Below are positions 36,201-48,200 of a stretch of DNA of 64,000 nucleotides, in pieces. Origin of the DNA: Psococerastis gibbosa (taxonomy: Eukaryota; Arthropoda; Insecta; Psocodea; Psocidae); NCBI GenBank assembly GCA_963971405.1, contig OZ020489.1:27368290-27432289 (forward strand), in the 5' to 3' direction. The position numbers and the translations under genes are program-made. Every line of letters begins with the position of its first letter. Position 1 is the stretch's first letter. The notes under the pieces are model-generated. The model saw only the letters and a program-made list of their open reading frames with translations, was not told where the DNA came from and made no database searches.

Positions 36201-39200
36201 TTTGGTCTTAACAGCAAATAGGGCGCAACTAATATTTATTTCTTGAACCAAATCATATTTCATATGGTTAATTTTTTTTTGTCGTAGAGCTACAAAAATG
36301 CCACATCTCTTACAAGAAATACTCCCCTGCATTTTGATATACTAATACCGATTGGTCATTGTTTTTGAACCCCTTCCTCTAGCTAGACACCCTCAATATT
36401 CGCTATTTTTTACAAAGCAAGCTCTATAATTGCGGCCAATTGAGCGTGTTCGAGTGGGGCGCACACATCAATAAAAATTTAAATGTTGATTATTTTCTAA
36501 GGGTTGTGATTGACTCGTATCTGTACTTGGTTAGGTCATGCTTTCGCCTGTTTCATTGAGTCAATGGTAAGCTTGTATCAGCTTGTCCGTTATTGCTTGT
36601 AGCCGGTGTAGGTTGACATCAAGAACGAATACTAGTTTGCCAATGGCCAAAAATGCATGAGGAAACAATACAAATAATGTCCGGAATCCATGGGGTCGTT
36701 GGCATTGGACAAGGGACCTATGGGCCAATACTAATATACGTAGGCCTGGCTCCATAAGAAGTCCTTCAAAAAATTACGACTACAAGGGATCTGATTTGTT
36801 GACAGCTCTACGATCAATATTTCATGTGTCATTTACTTTTGAACACCTATAAGGCTTTTCCCACGCCGTTCGGCTTAAAAAAAATGCATCGTTTTCAATG
36901 GAATTCCACTTTCTTCCCACTGACAAGTGATTCCACACAAGATTTTCTCCCTGGACCATACAAGTAATTAGATTTAGATTCGATTAGGGGGGGGGGGGTT
37001 TAAAGGAATAAGACATGTATTAATTGACAAACAGCATCGTATTTTGTCAAATAAGCTCGTTGTATCTATTTATCTATCGGCCCCGGCGTGGCAAGATGCA
37101 ATGTGCTTGTACTTGTGTGAGTCCCTAGACACCTTACGACCGGAGACTTGTCGTAACTCAACACAAGTAATAAGTTACTACCGACGGTAGAAGGCAATCG
37201 GTTACATTCATTAAATTGTTTGTATGCTATTAACATTTAAAAAAAAATCAAGAGCTTGGATAAAAATTGGGGGGGGGGGGGCTAAATCCACCAATGCCCT
37301 GTACTATGGACTCGTAGTTAATGAGGGCCAGAAACGCTAGGGCTATGACTACGAGGTCAAGTTTTTAGCACAACCCGCCGCACCTATCCTTCAACGAAAG
37401 ATGATGACTTGAGCCGATGAACCCGGACCTGAAGAGCTTGGGATAGGCTTATGATTGCGCATTTTCATCTTAATGGACCATAAAAACCCATAACAATGTC
37501 ATCTTTCACGGTGAGATAACACTTACAAGTGTCATCGAGAACGAACTGGTCCTCACGCACCTCATTGCTGCATAAAGCTTCCATTTCAGAATCTAAACCT
37601 TGAGAGACACTTGGGGGGGGGGGGGCATATTACAAGCGTAAAAAATATAATTTTAAGAAATATCTATAATCTCAAAAATGTCTTAAAAGTAAGGTTTCAC
37701 AAGATTTTGATATGATCTGAGAAATGAATGGAGACCGAAAGATGCCGAAGAAGCTAAATGGATGGATGTATAAACAAGGGGTGAGACCCTGCATGATCTA
37801 TTTCTAGGCCTTAAGGCGCTGAGTCCTGGGCGGCCAGGAAAGAAAGAGGAGTAGCTCCTCCCCGTTGCGCCTGACAGGGGGCAGCAGGAGTAACCCTGGC
37901 AGACAGCCGAAGAAACGATCATGTCCGCTTTTACTCAAAAGCGCAGCCCTTTGGGAAAATGGTCTGTTATTGCATGGACAAGTCAAGAGGCGGCAAGAAA
38001 CTCATCTCCTGAAATGGGCTGGGGACGTTGAGGTCCCAGGAAACTGGAGAAGGGGAAGACAGAAAATGACCTTACGGAGAAACATCCAGGCAGACATAGA
38101 AGAACTCACACTCTCCCACCAAGACATTAAAGGGCCTAAATACGGAGGATGCTGATTATAAATATCAATTAATAATAAATGACAATCAGACTCCGGCCAT
38201 GGAAGCCTACGTCATTATATTAATACACTAACACAACAACAAAAAAAGCATAATTCTACTTTGGTATCCATACAGTTATTTGTAGTTATTGAGTTATTTT
38301 TATAAAAGCCTGAACAGCACACGGACTAGTCCTGCGGTAAGTCACTCCTATTACTGTAAAAAAAACTTGTAAAAATATACAGCTTATAAGCTTATAATAT
38401 GGGTTTGGGTTATGGGTGCTTAAAGAATGACGTCCGTCCCTTCGCTGAGGTGTAAAGAGTGTGCTAAGGAAATTGAGCGCGAAACCGGCCTGTAAGTCGC
38501 GATTTGCCACTTCTTTTCCATTGTAGCCATAGGGCTAGCAGAAGATTTCTTGGACGATTCCCGAAACTGGCGTAAAGCCACGAAACAAAAGGGCACGGGT
38601 TTCCACGAGAAGAATCAGATAAAAAAAAATCATCTGGAGTAGACTACGTATGCGGGTTTGCACCGACCATTCAACAAGTCATATCCCTGCAATGGAAAAT
38701 CGAGTCTGCGAGAATGGTCCGTGTGTACCCGGCCTAGGCCAATGCCCTTTTCAAATAGTTAAGAGGATTCTAAGCATGTAATTAAAATATCCGTACTGTT
38801 TATAAAACCGAAGAACTCATTCTCTTGTGGACTAATTGGGCCAATGCTGTCTTTTCAGAACCGCATTTTTACGCCAATGCAAACTGCGCCGGTTTTGATT
38901 GCACGTGTAGCCTACTATCCCAAATAATAGTATATACAAGTGAACCCCAATTAGGTACCACTGTAAAAACCTAACCTGGTATTTACGCGGACCGCAATTA
39001 CTAGATTTTGGCGTGCACTCCGCACCAATTTTCTTTCGACATGGTTTGCCATTGCTATAAAGGTACCTATAGCATAATCATCTTTGCGTGTTCGCCATAT
39101 TTGGCGACTCATTGGGGTAAATGAGGGGTAAAATATTATGCATATTAAAATACAGGCCATACGTGTTAGTATTAGCCAAATTGACAAGATAAGAGAATTT

Positions 39201-42200
39201 ACAAGCATTGTCACATGAAATAATATTCATATTAAGTACGCATAGTAGGTACCCAATCGAAATTAGTACTTGTTTATTTCACAGGAAAGAAGAAAAAGTG
39301 AACGCCACTTTTGATGCCTTCGGTAGTTTGGTGGCATAGTTGGTAGCTTGCGAGTATACCTGTGCGAGTCTATACACACCTTGCCATCGGAGACCTGTCG
39401 TAACTCAACACACCTACTGAAACGACTGAAGAGGTTATTCGAATACACTCATTAAATCGTTTGTATGAGAATAAAATTTCTAAAAAGGATATAAAAACAA
39501 GCACTGCCCCATTAGATGCATTGTACCAATATTGTTCCAATATTCGATCCTACAAAATGGGTTTAAGAAAATTTGGAAAGTGTAATACGGTACCTAAATT
39601 CAGATTCAAATCGTATAATTCAACATAAACATACCAAATAATTATTGGATCGAAAAAATATAAGAGTACCTATATTGTAATCAGCGACATTTGATTATTT
39701 TATATTGTACATGCTGGAGTCAGGATTGAGTAATAATGTAATGTAGTCACGAATAGTACAAGAATATTGTATTTACCAACTGAAAGTATGAAGCCAATTT
39801 CAAGTGCAATACTTTGCATGATATCTAAAATGTAAATTACTACAGGTTGATAATGAATTGAATTGCATCGATCAATGTACAGATGGTCAAGGCTAAAAGT
39901 TTGCACAATGTCTCGTACGGTATGTAAGCTTTGGAAACAATGCATTCATTATTCAATTATTTTTAATGGAATCACTGATTTATTTTAAAATATTTCTTAA
40001 AAAGTGGGTCATAAATTGCTTCAGCTCGAATTCACCTCTATTTCCTCTCCTTTATAAGTATAGGCCGAATGCCTTTGGCGATAAACGCATGTTATCGGAT
40101 CTATGGTAAAACGCAGCAAAGAATATAGTAATATAAATTCAGGCCCTACCTTGATTTCATTTCCATCCGAGGGATTTTATGTAGCTTATATTGAGATTTA
40201 ACTAGCACTAGCAAAAAGCTGCATATCGGTAGTCGAGCAGTCGAGCTATTGCAGGATCAACCCCCACCCCTATTCAGTAACATTAGCCAAACAGCAGGAC
40301 ACCTTAATTGGCTTAATTGATCAATAAGACTTAAATTTTATAACGTATTTTACATTCTTAAGGAAATATCGAAACAATCCTGTTTGGGGATGTAGTAAAC
40401 CAAACCTCATTCAAAATGAAAAAAGTGATTACAAGATCACAGACGGCCTGGCCACTAGCCAGTCACCAATAGAATTCCGCACAACTTTACTAGAATACTA
40501 GACGACCAGTCTCCCCTCCTCTAGATACACTAAGCCAAACTCTGGATCCGGCTATGCCTTCACTAGGTTTATTTTCAGACTTCAGCTGTTACCAAGTACT
40601 ATAGTAGCTGTAAGCCGGTTTACGTCGTTACGACAATCAGCCAAGCACAGAAGTGAAATTCCTTTAAGAAATCAACTTAAACGGTAGTAGTCGAGGCCTA
40701 CAAGGATAAGCAATAATGTATGATTACAACAGTTATCAGGTTTCATGTACTAGTGACGGGCCAAAAATTACCCGCCAAGGATTACTACCCAAGCAAATTA
40801 TATGGATCAGTTTGGTAGGACCAACTTGCAGTGTCTTGCGAAAGTCTCCACTTGTTATCGCACGCAAATCAGTGGGTAGGCTAGATATTATGATCGAATG
40901 TTAATTTGTTTAAACTGTACCAAAGAAGCACGGCTTTTAAGCACAATGCATGCCATCCAGCAGTACTGGGCGGTTTTATCACAAATGTTACAAGTGCGGT
41001 TAGGCCCGGTGCAGAAATGCAGATTGTACGGTAACAGGTACGCAACAGATCTGTCGAGATACATTGGAACAAAAGGATTGGTGCACAATAGCAAATTTTT
41101 CCCTGCTGAGCACCAACCTCTCAGCAGATTTGTTGCCGCGGAATCTGCTCCTGTGCACCGGGCGAAATTACTTCCATACTGCCTTTCAGATCTACCATGG
41201 CCTATTAGCCTAGCCTCCCTGTTGTTCTGTTCGGTCATGCAGAAGATTGGGAATCTAGAACTTCGTGCCATATTTTCATTCAACCATGCATCAAGTAAAT
41301 CACTTTCGGTTAAATTAGCTGTACCTAGGTAGCCTAATTGATTGATCAATTATAGCATTATAGGTAACAGAACACTAATATAACCAATACGGTATACTAG
41401 TAGTAAGAATAGGCTAGGCTAGTATTCGTATCAATCTTTTTAGTCCGTGAATAGGGATAAGGAGGAGAATGAGGTGCCCATTCCATTGACCGGCTAGGGC
41501 TATTTCCAAAAACGGTGACGTGGTAGCAGACATTCAAGACTTAGGTGGCGTTTCCACCGACCTCGCATTGCAGAATTGACGGAAATGTTTATTTTCCTCC
41601 ATGCCATAGTTAAAATTGATCAATGATCATACAGTAAAATCACAAACAAACAAACTAAAATTAAAAAATGGCGTCATGGGATATGTTAAGTACAAACATT
41701 TTAATAGATTTCTATAAAAAGAAAAATTCTAATTTCCGTCAATGTCATTTGCATTCTGCAATGCGAGATTGGTGGAAACGCTACCTAAGTCTTGAATGTC
41801 TGCTACCACGTCACCGATTTGGTAAATAGACCTAGCCGGTCGATGGAATGGGCGCCTAAAGAATAGAGGATAGAAGGTGGCAAGGAAGGCCACGGAATTG
41901 GTGGAGAAACGAGGTGGAAACCGGAAATGACCTGCCAAAGATGTCAGCGGTGGCGTGGGCGCGGTTTCCACCGACCGGCTAGGGATAAATACAAATACGG
42001 TGACGTGGTAACAGACATTCAAGACTTAGGCGGGTTTCCACCGACCTCGCATTGCAGAATGCAAATGACATTGACGGAAATTAGAATTTTTCTTTGTATA
42101 GAAATCTATTAAAATGTTTGTACTTAACATATCCCATGACGCCATTTTTTCATTTTAGTTTGTTTGTTTGTGATTTTACTGTATGATCATTGATCAATTT

Positions 42201-45200
42201 TAACTATGGCATAGAGGAAAACAAACATTTCCGTCAATGTCATTTGCATTCTGGAATGCGAAGTCGGTGGAAACCCCGCCTAAGTCTTGAATGTCAGCTA
42301 CCACGTCACCGTATTTGTATTTAGCCCTAGCCGGTCGGTGGAAACCGCGCCTTGGCAGAGGAAGACCAAAGCTTGCCCCGAGCTGCACCAGTTAGGCAGG
42401 GATTCCACGGACCTGCAAGTGCAAAATACAAATACTGTGACGTGGTAGCAGATATCACTAATAAAGGCGTGGTTTCCACCGACCTCTCATTGCAGAATGC
42501 AAATGACATTGACGGAAATTTTTGTTCTACTCTATGCCATAGTTAGGCGGGGTTTCCACATACGTCAATGGTCAATGGTAAATGTGATATTGACGTTTTA
42601 GCAGACATTAAAGACATACTAAAAATGTCTGCTACCACGTCAAAACCATATTTACCATTGACCATTGACGTATGTGGAAACCCCGCCTTATAATTGATTA
42701 ATGATCATAGAGTAAAATCAGAAACAAACTAAAATTAAAAAATGGCGTAATGGGATATGTTAAGTACAAATATTTTAATAGATTTCTATAAAAAGAAAAA
42801 TTCAAATTTCCGTCAATGTCATTTGCGTTCTGCAATGCGAGGTCGGTGGAAACCCCGCCTAAGTCGTGACTATCTGCTACCACGTCACCGTATTTGTATT
42901 TTGCACTTGCAGGTCTGTGGAATCCCCGCCTTAGGACAAAGAAGAAGCAATACCAATTGGCTAGTTTTTTTTTTCAATAGCTACGCTAGCATTTTTATCA
43001 ATTGCATCTATTTAGGATTCCGTGACGAAGGTCAAGGCAGAGAGTCCCTAAGAAAATGAATAACGAGATACATGCTAGGTATGGTGGAAAACGCACGTCC
43101 ACGGCACCTGCATAATTATAGGTACGCCAAGTATACTAAACTAAGTTATGGACAGTCCGCACCAACGTGTGAATATCATCAAAGCGATATCTGAATAAAT
43201 AAAATGCATTTTTCATTGTTGCATCACAGTCATGACCACCCTCCTCCCCAGCTCTCCTATTCAAAAGCGCTCTTTTAAAAGCATATATCCGAGTTTTTCG
43301 GTACCTACTTATATTATACATATTGTACTTTGGCATTTTAGTGCGTAGGACCCAGCTAGGTATTTGCACAGTAGTTAAGCCCTAAATTATTATTGCCATG
43401 GTTTCTGACGCAACAGTTACTAAAACAGTTTACCAATCAATCGCTGGTACCTGCAGTATGCTGCCGCTCACGGCCGTTGCTTGTCGTAGCGCATTAAGTT
43501 TTGACTTTCTAAAGTGATAAAACGATTGTAGTTAGTGTTAGGTCTATTGTCAACATCTTCAATATTGTTACTGGCCTAAACCAGGCCTTTCTCAATATCT
43601 TCGTACTGCTCTATTGATGGTCAAAACTATGGACTATAATAAGTACTGCGCGAAGATTATTTACATCACGTTTCAGCATAATGACAATTCTATCGGAGTT
43701 AACGCGCAAGCTATTAATTCACCAAGATTTTCTGCTTTCCTATTCAAACTATAGTATAAGGATTGCTATGTGAAGGCCGACATTTTTAAATGCGAGATTT
43801 CAAGGATTTACACATGTTGAGGTCCCAGGAGTCCAAAAAAGTGTTTTTTTTTTACAAAATTCCTGTCGGTCTGTCTGTCGGTAACTTCATTTGGGGTCAA
43901 ACTACACCATAGAAATTGATGAATTTCGGCATGTAGGTTTAAAAAAATATTTTCCAGAGCTAATTTTTTCATTTTTTGGATAACTTCCTTCGGGGGGTTT
44001 AATATAAATTCCGCAGGTACATGAGTAGCTATTGTATATGTGAGATACTGTACCAGTGAACCGGTTTTAGACATGTAAACAATGAAAACTAATCTTCTGT
44101 AGACCAGTTTTTTATACAGTGCAATGATACCTAATAATAAATATCCTGTACAAACTGAACAGAAAATCTGGCCGATGATTATTTAAGATACAGCTTATCG
44201 ACAACTGATTATTGAGGGTTTAGTTGATAAGTTGAATTTTAATCTAAGTTATATCAGCGAATCTTATTAGACCTACTACTGACAGTAATCTGTCTTTAAA
44301 GGCTGTATCTGTACATAAAAGTGCCCTGAGGATAAACTTCCAAACTTTTAATGATAATGTAGTAGGTACCGTATTATACTATACATTTATGACTATAAGC
44401 TCTAGGCCACTAGTCAACTCATTAGAAGCTAAAAGGTTTAGTCATATTAATTACCAGGAATGAATTGATTTCTATGCAAATATTAATTTAAGTCTTGGTA
44501 AATTGGCTTGCCCCACATTAAAACATTAAAAGCCGCGTACATGGTACTAAAGCTAAGAACTAGTCATTTGATTAATTATTAAAGGAAATACGCGTTGTGC
44601 AATTCTTCTAATACTAAACATATGCATTGATTCACTTCGTTACCTATGAGTACCCCAGTGGCTATTAGATCAACAATTAGTCCATGAGTAAGGAATAGAC
44701 AAAACTCCAGTTATTAGTTTACTGAACCGGGAGATCTAGACCTCGAGAGTTCGAACCCAAAAGAAAATACCATTTTCTCCGTTGTCATCACATAACACTC
44801 ATGACTCCAAGGAGAAGCATAGTTTGAACACATACAGCGAATGGATAATAGCAGGTGCGCGAGGATATTGCTGGAGGAAGAAATAAGGAATCACGAAGAA
44901 GAGGAAGACCAAGGAAGAGCTGCAGAAACCAGATCTGAGAGTGGGACTGGTACCGGACGAAGTGTTGAATGGGTGGCGTTACATATTATTGTAGCTTAAG
45001 ATATGTGATATTTTATGCTTATGAATGGAAATATGGCGCTTGACCATATTGATGACGCTCTGTGCTCCCTCGATGGCCAAGGCTAATACCCCTGACCTCT
45101 CTCTTAGTCTGAGAGTTATCAACGCCCTTGCCTTTAAACCTACGTGAAAAAATTCAATCAACGACATACCGCTCATCCTGTTGCTTGTTATCCGCTGTCA

Positions 45201-48200
45201 CAAAATACACCAACTGCACACTGGGCACACTTTCAATCAAATTGTCTTCATTCACAACGGAACCACCAAAATAAACGGGAAACGCGTGCGCGTCCCACGT
45301 GACCGGGTTGAACATGATGGGGAAGGTGAGGTTGAGCTCGCGGCTCTCCACCTCCGCCATGATGTGATGCAGGTTCAGGATGTCGTTCTGAAAGCACTCG
45401 TCGATCCACTTGGCGCAGATGTCGTGGTACGTGAACGTCTCTTCGCCAAAGTGGGCGGTTGTGTTGCGGACCAGCTCGTCGAGGAGAATAAGCTCCTTCC
45501 AAACTTCGACACTGAGCATGTCCCCGCCATCTTTTGCAATGGCGATTATTCTGCCGAAACGGCCTGAAAATGAAAAGGTTGATTTGTTTTAATTTACCAT
45601 AACTGTATCCATTTCGGATGAGGCTGTGAGGATATATACAGTATGTATATAGGCAGGCACCGAAAATATTCGCAATCATTAGCTACATTTTTCCTTCAAA
45701 AAATAATAATAATAATCGTATCGTCGTGGTTATTGTGTGGGACGATTGGTCATAACGTGCGGAAACACAGTGTTGCCCAAACAATCTGAGAACATTGTGC
45801 ATCCAATATACGGCTAACCTATCAGACTTGTCACACTTGGTGATCTGATGGGTTTTGGTAATTGTGTAAGTCCGTTATTGAGTTGCTGGTAAAAGTCGTA
45901 GTGTAGTGCATAACGAACGATCAGGAATCTCGTAAAGGAAGTCACGGGTCCTATTCCGCCACCTGTAATTCATAACAGCAAGTTCAAACATGAAGGGTTG
46001 GCTCTATGTAAGTTCCATAGTTGAATCAAAGCTCAAGGAAAACAATTGTGCAAACGACAGAGATTATGTAATGTAATGTAATGTAATGTAGACATAAACA
46101 AAAAATAACAAAAACTTAGAGTTTTAGAAAAACTTGTTATAACAACCCGAATTAGTAAAACCCAAATAATCGTTAAGAAATTAACTTCGTCTAAGAAACC
46201 CACTTGTGTTAGTATATAACCCTGAGCGCTTTCGGCAAGAACTGCCATCTACAGAGGGAAACCCACTAGCACAGTTACACCTTATCTGCGATTTGAGACT
46301 TGCTCAACTCGAGGAGAAGATGCAAATGTTAATTTCTTAACGATTATTTGGGTTTTACTAATTCGGGTTGTTATAACAAGTTTTTCTAAAACTCTAAGTT
46401 TTTGTTATTTTTTGTTTATTAATATGAAAGACCACGAAGTCACGAGTAATCTAATTATTTATGTAATGTAGACACCCTGCAGAAGGCACTAACAAGACGG
46501 AACAAGACAAAGAAGGTTAATGTGTGGCAAAGGCCGTTACACTTAATAGAGCTGAGGACTGATAAAAGATTCTCTCTCTTGACCACTGCTCCATTTGTCA
46601 TGTTGTGGTCTTTATTCCCCTACCGATGAAGGTAAGGTTGGGTGGAAAATTTTTCATTTTGTCGGATATCAAACCATTTTCATAGCCTAGTGCTCTACCG
46701 ATTGGGCAATTCCTGGCCCATGGGTGGCAATAGTAATAAGAAAATTTTGAAAGAAGATAAAGTGTCAATATAATTAGGCTATTTGGGGTAGCTACAGCCA
46801 TTTATGGTAAATCATCATCCTAACTACAAAGATTTACTGCTGTCAGGCGAATTTTCTTAGTTCAAAACAAAATTATAATTATTAGTGTTTCACGGCCGGA
46901 GCCAGATGATGGAACAGGCGAACCCGGGCTTAAGGACCATGGTCTGTCTGGAGTAGCTTATGAGCTTACAGGGTCACTGAAGATTCAACCGCAGCTGCTG
47001 AGGAAACGATTGGAAGCATGTTTCAAGATCCACCACGGTCCACTAGACCTTTTTCCTTTGTCCCTGTTCCATCATTGGAGACATTGACATTAAAATTTAC
47101 CATAGAATTATTATTCTAACCGTGCTTTCAAACCATATTTCCTGTGTTCAATATTGCTGCCTGCTACCAAATCATAACATGGAAGCCCTCTATCTTTTCT
47201 ACTAAATTTCATTATTAGCAAAAATTTCTTTTAGATAAGAAAGGTGTCCGGGTAATCTGACGTATTCTTCGCCAGCAGACCTACTATGGCGATTAGTATT
47301 AACTTATTACTGGGGTTAAAAATTTAAACAAAACCATTTTGAATAGCACTTTCCATTTAATTTTTTTAATCCCAGATTAAGATTAAGAGTAATCGCCATC
47401 GTAGGCCCGCTGCTGCTAGCATAAATAGCAGAAAAAACACGGTTTAGCTCTATTTTGGCTGGGCTGAGACTCGTCACGAACAGAGCAATTATTAGCCTAT
47501 ATGTCGCCCGGGGCAAATTTTGCGAGGACCCCCCTTCCTAAAAAAAACTTGCCTCGTACTGGAAATGTAGTCAATACGAGTACATGGTGATCACCACGCG
47601 CTCATATGTTGGTTGGTATAGCTTGGTTATCTCACTGACAAATACAAATCATTCGTTAAAATAGAAAGAAACTTTCTAACCTTGATTAAGGTATTATTAC
47701 TGCATGAATGTACGTGTTGTTACTGAGTACTTCCCTAATTAGCCCGAAAAAGGTAGTCTTTTACGGTCATTTGACTGAATGATTTTGTTATGTTACCAAG
47801 CAGATGTTCAATACCAAGTACCTTTCAGTACCTACATAGATAGTTGTGGCACAGTTGGGTGACTGCGATGATGTACTGTACCTAATAAGTACGTACAGTA
47901 ATGGTTAAGTTAATGAAGACTATACTAAATAGTGCATATACCGTAATAAGCAGATGCTGTTTAGGAGCATACTATAATATACTGAAATAAATTGAATATT
48001 GAATGTTCTTTCCTGGCATTCAGCCCGTGCAGCATACAATGATGCAAGGTTACGGTAGATTAGATTGGACCTACTGTAAATAGGTTTGGAACCCATCGGG
48101 GCATTATCAGTTAATAACGGGGAGAAGAGAAGAAGTGAGGTTAGGGGCTAAGTTGGGGGCCCGCACCAGTGTTTTATACTAACAATAGTGGGTTTCTTTG

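Larger units (their letters stand above)
30094..45169 (-). other. 15-kb intron 2 of the patched gene, filled with repeats
   Basis: Contains foldbacks (30510-30657, 30794-31190), a hAT element with an internal SINE (32649-33099), SINE copies, a LINE tail (37960-38158), a cluster of foldback MITEs (41473-42930) and unassigned sequence. No host exon seen; exons 2 and 3 join in phase without one. Confidence 0.55.

Noticed and set aside
34832-36332. Host gene in the large intron
   Set aside because: Frames are short, lie on both strands, lack clear splice phase agreement and show no known domain; left as unassigned.
41473-42930. CRISPR-like array from the repeated GGCGGGGTTTCCAC blocks
   Set aside because: The repeats are in alternating orientation, form terminal inverted repeats and have TTA flanks: transposon ends in a eukaryotic genome.
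45181-45567. 128-codon open frame on the plus strand
   Set aside because: Exactly antisense to exon 2 of the patched gene; its openness follows from the GC-rich codons of the real exon.
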